Positions 63,056-64,000 of a stretch of 64,000 nt of DNA are shown here, one piece after another. The number at the start of each line of letters is the position of its first letter. Positions within the stretch are counted from its first letter, which is position 1. The stretch spans positions 1 through 64,000 of the forward strand of contig CAZZNY010000004.1 in assembly GCA_964655935.1 (NCBI GenBank), written 5' to 3'. This DNA comes from CAZZNY01 sp964655935. Lineage in GTDB: Bacteria > Patescibacteriota > Gracilibacteria > BD1-5 > UBA2023. Made by a program: the position numbers and the translations under genes. The notes under the pieces were generated by a model, which was given only the letters and a program-made list of their open reading frames with translations, was not told where the DNA came from and ran no database searches.

Positions 63056-64000
63056 TTAGATCATTTCCTTATTATAACACTTCTCACAATACACGATCTC
63101 ATGTCTTTCTGGGGAATATGATGAGATGATACTTGTCTTGCATTTGTCACAGCGTCTCTCGAAGAGTTGTCTTTCATTTCTGAGAGTTCTTCTATCTTCG
63201 TGTCTTTGATCTGGATGTCTTTTTGGTATTGGGAGATTATGTTTTCTGTAAAATTCTAATTCTTGTTTTATGATTCTGAAAGGTTTATCAGTTACTTCAC
63301 ATTCTATGGCCCAGTTTAATATATCATCTGGAATTTTGCTTATATCATCTGGAAGCTTATCAGCAGGGATGATCTTTTCTACCTTAGGAAATGGAGCCTC
63401 GTAATCGGACCAGCTGAAGCCTTGCTTTAGTGCTGTCTCTTTTTTTACTGGAAAATATTCCAGAGCCATCGTCTCATTATAACCGAATGGACTTATGCTT
63501 GGTGAAAAGAATTCTCACCATTCACCGGTTTTTATCATATGTTCAATAATTTTTGGAACGAGAGCCTCGTACTGCTCTTTTGTGTATTGTTTATTGAGAA
63601 TGCAGTATTGTTTATTTCTCAGTCAGATACAACCAAAAAGATGTTTACTTCAGAATCCGGATTTCATACTGTAATACACGTCTGAAAAGTCATTGTAACA
63701 ATGCGATGAAAAAAGAGAGTGAAACACATTTGTACCAACTCACATGCATTCGTAGAGTTGCTCCGAGTTGTTTCCAAAGCTGATTACATCATAACAATTC
63801 TTGCAAACATAGACCTGAGAGCTGTATTTAACATTCTCACATTCTGTTGCGTCGAAGCAATAATATGTATCAGAACAATTAAATAAATGATCGCCAACAC
63901 CAACACTATTGATTGATACTACATGTTCATGAATGGATGATTGAATGGTACTTTTATACAGGGTAAGATATCGAGCAGATTGTGAGAGAACTTCAGGTTT
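63056..64000 (-). CDS. cysteine-rich conserved protein, paralogue B (partial, N-terminus outside window)
   Basis: Frame open from 64000 to UAA at 63056, about 314 residues present. FGCIGLRNKQYCILNKQYTKEQYEAL, GEFFSPSISPFGYNETMALEYFPV and a C-terminal zinc-ribbon-like end (CDKC, CEKC). Tandem relative of 61466 with the same core but a longer C-terminal part and a longer Cys-rich region (CEN, CKNC). The start codon is beyond the window. UGA-Gly in GCI-UGA-LRN matches a conserved glycine. Confidence 0.65.

Noticed and set aside
1..64000. UGA read as tryptophan (Mycoplasma-type code)
   Set aside because: UGA positions align with conserved glycines in many families, and tryptophans are encoded by UGG.
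1..64000. CRISPR arrays, rRNA operons, prophage or complete insertion sequences
   Set aside because: No regularly spaced repeats with unique spacers, no rRNA segments and no transposase or phage structural genes were seen; only short dispersed repeats.

Overview
The window is AT-rich bacterial DNA in which UGA is a sense codon read as glycine. In-frame UGA falls on invariant glycines of TyrRS (KFGKT), UvrA (LSGGE), Mfd (GDVGFGKT and the RGRVGR box), TrmD (HYEGID), CdsA (LGDL) and a methyltransferase (VGCGSG), while tryptophan is always UGG and genes end in UAA or UAG. This is translation table 25, known from Absconditabacteria (SR1) and Gracilibacteria (BD1-5). All genes below were therefore reconstructed through internal UGA codons. 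No UGA-reading tRNA-Gly lies in the window; the three tRNAs are Ile2-type(CAU), Ser(GCU) and Ser(UGA).

Layout. 0-4 kb: three tRNAs, a TPR lipoprotein, a helical protein and an M15 (VanY-type) peptidase. 4-11.3 kb, minus strand: tyrS, a small membrane protein, hisS, a DHH-like protein, a methyltransferase carrying a palindromic repeat in its reading frame, era, a [2Fe-2S] ferredoxin and a rubredoxin/superoxide-reductase-like protein. 11.5-15.4 kb, plus: rny, lgt-like, comEC. 15.5-19.4 kb, minus: a hypothetical protein, glyA, Nudix, S41 protease. 19.7-27.5 kb, plus: a cluster of unknown and membrane proteins, a comFC-like gene, uvrA, a four-helix-bundle cassette and a pseudouridine synthase. 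27.7-31.5 kb: an S-layer gene with a strong promoter and a structured leader. 31.5-32.8 kb: an Rhs tip with an HNH nuclease and a DUF4265 immunity-like gene. 32.9-33.6 kb: an anchored surface protein. 33.8-40.9 kb, plus: frr, mfd, holA, an FKBP lipoprotein, trmD and a zinc-ribbon protein.

41-61.4 kb, minus, is an envelope and lipid region: two large DUF2339 membrane proteins and a small one sharing a C-terminal module, a thrombospondin type-3 surface protein, a DUF4105 protein, cdsA, a CDP-alcohol phosphatidyltransferase, a fused acyltransferase-ACP-acyl ligase, a PD40-repeat secreted protein, an MFS transporter, a phosphopantetheinyl transferase, a VTT/DedA-like protein, an ABC exporter and a glycosyltransferase. 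The window ends with two paralogous cysteine-rich proteins of a type recalled from candidate-phyla genomes.

The best candidate for a new system is the lipid-acylation cluster at about 51.7-57.8 kb: one frame encodes a PlsC acyltransferase, an acyl carrier domain with a DSL serine, and an acyl-adenylating ligase joined by peptide encoded by a dispersed palindromic repeat. The transferase that would arm the carrier and an MFS transporter are nearby. This would suit a host-dependent cell that takes up and remodels lipids, which is inference. Other notable points are a second repeat inside a coding frame, total avoidance of UGA in the S-layer gene, and a start-less Rhs toxin tip with its immunity-like gene.
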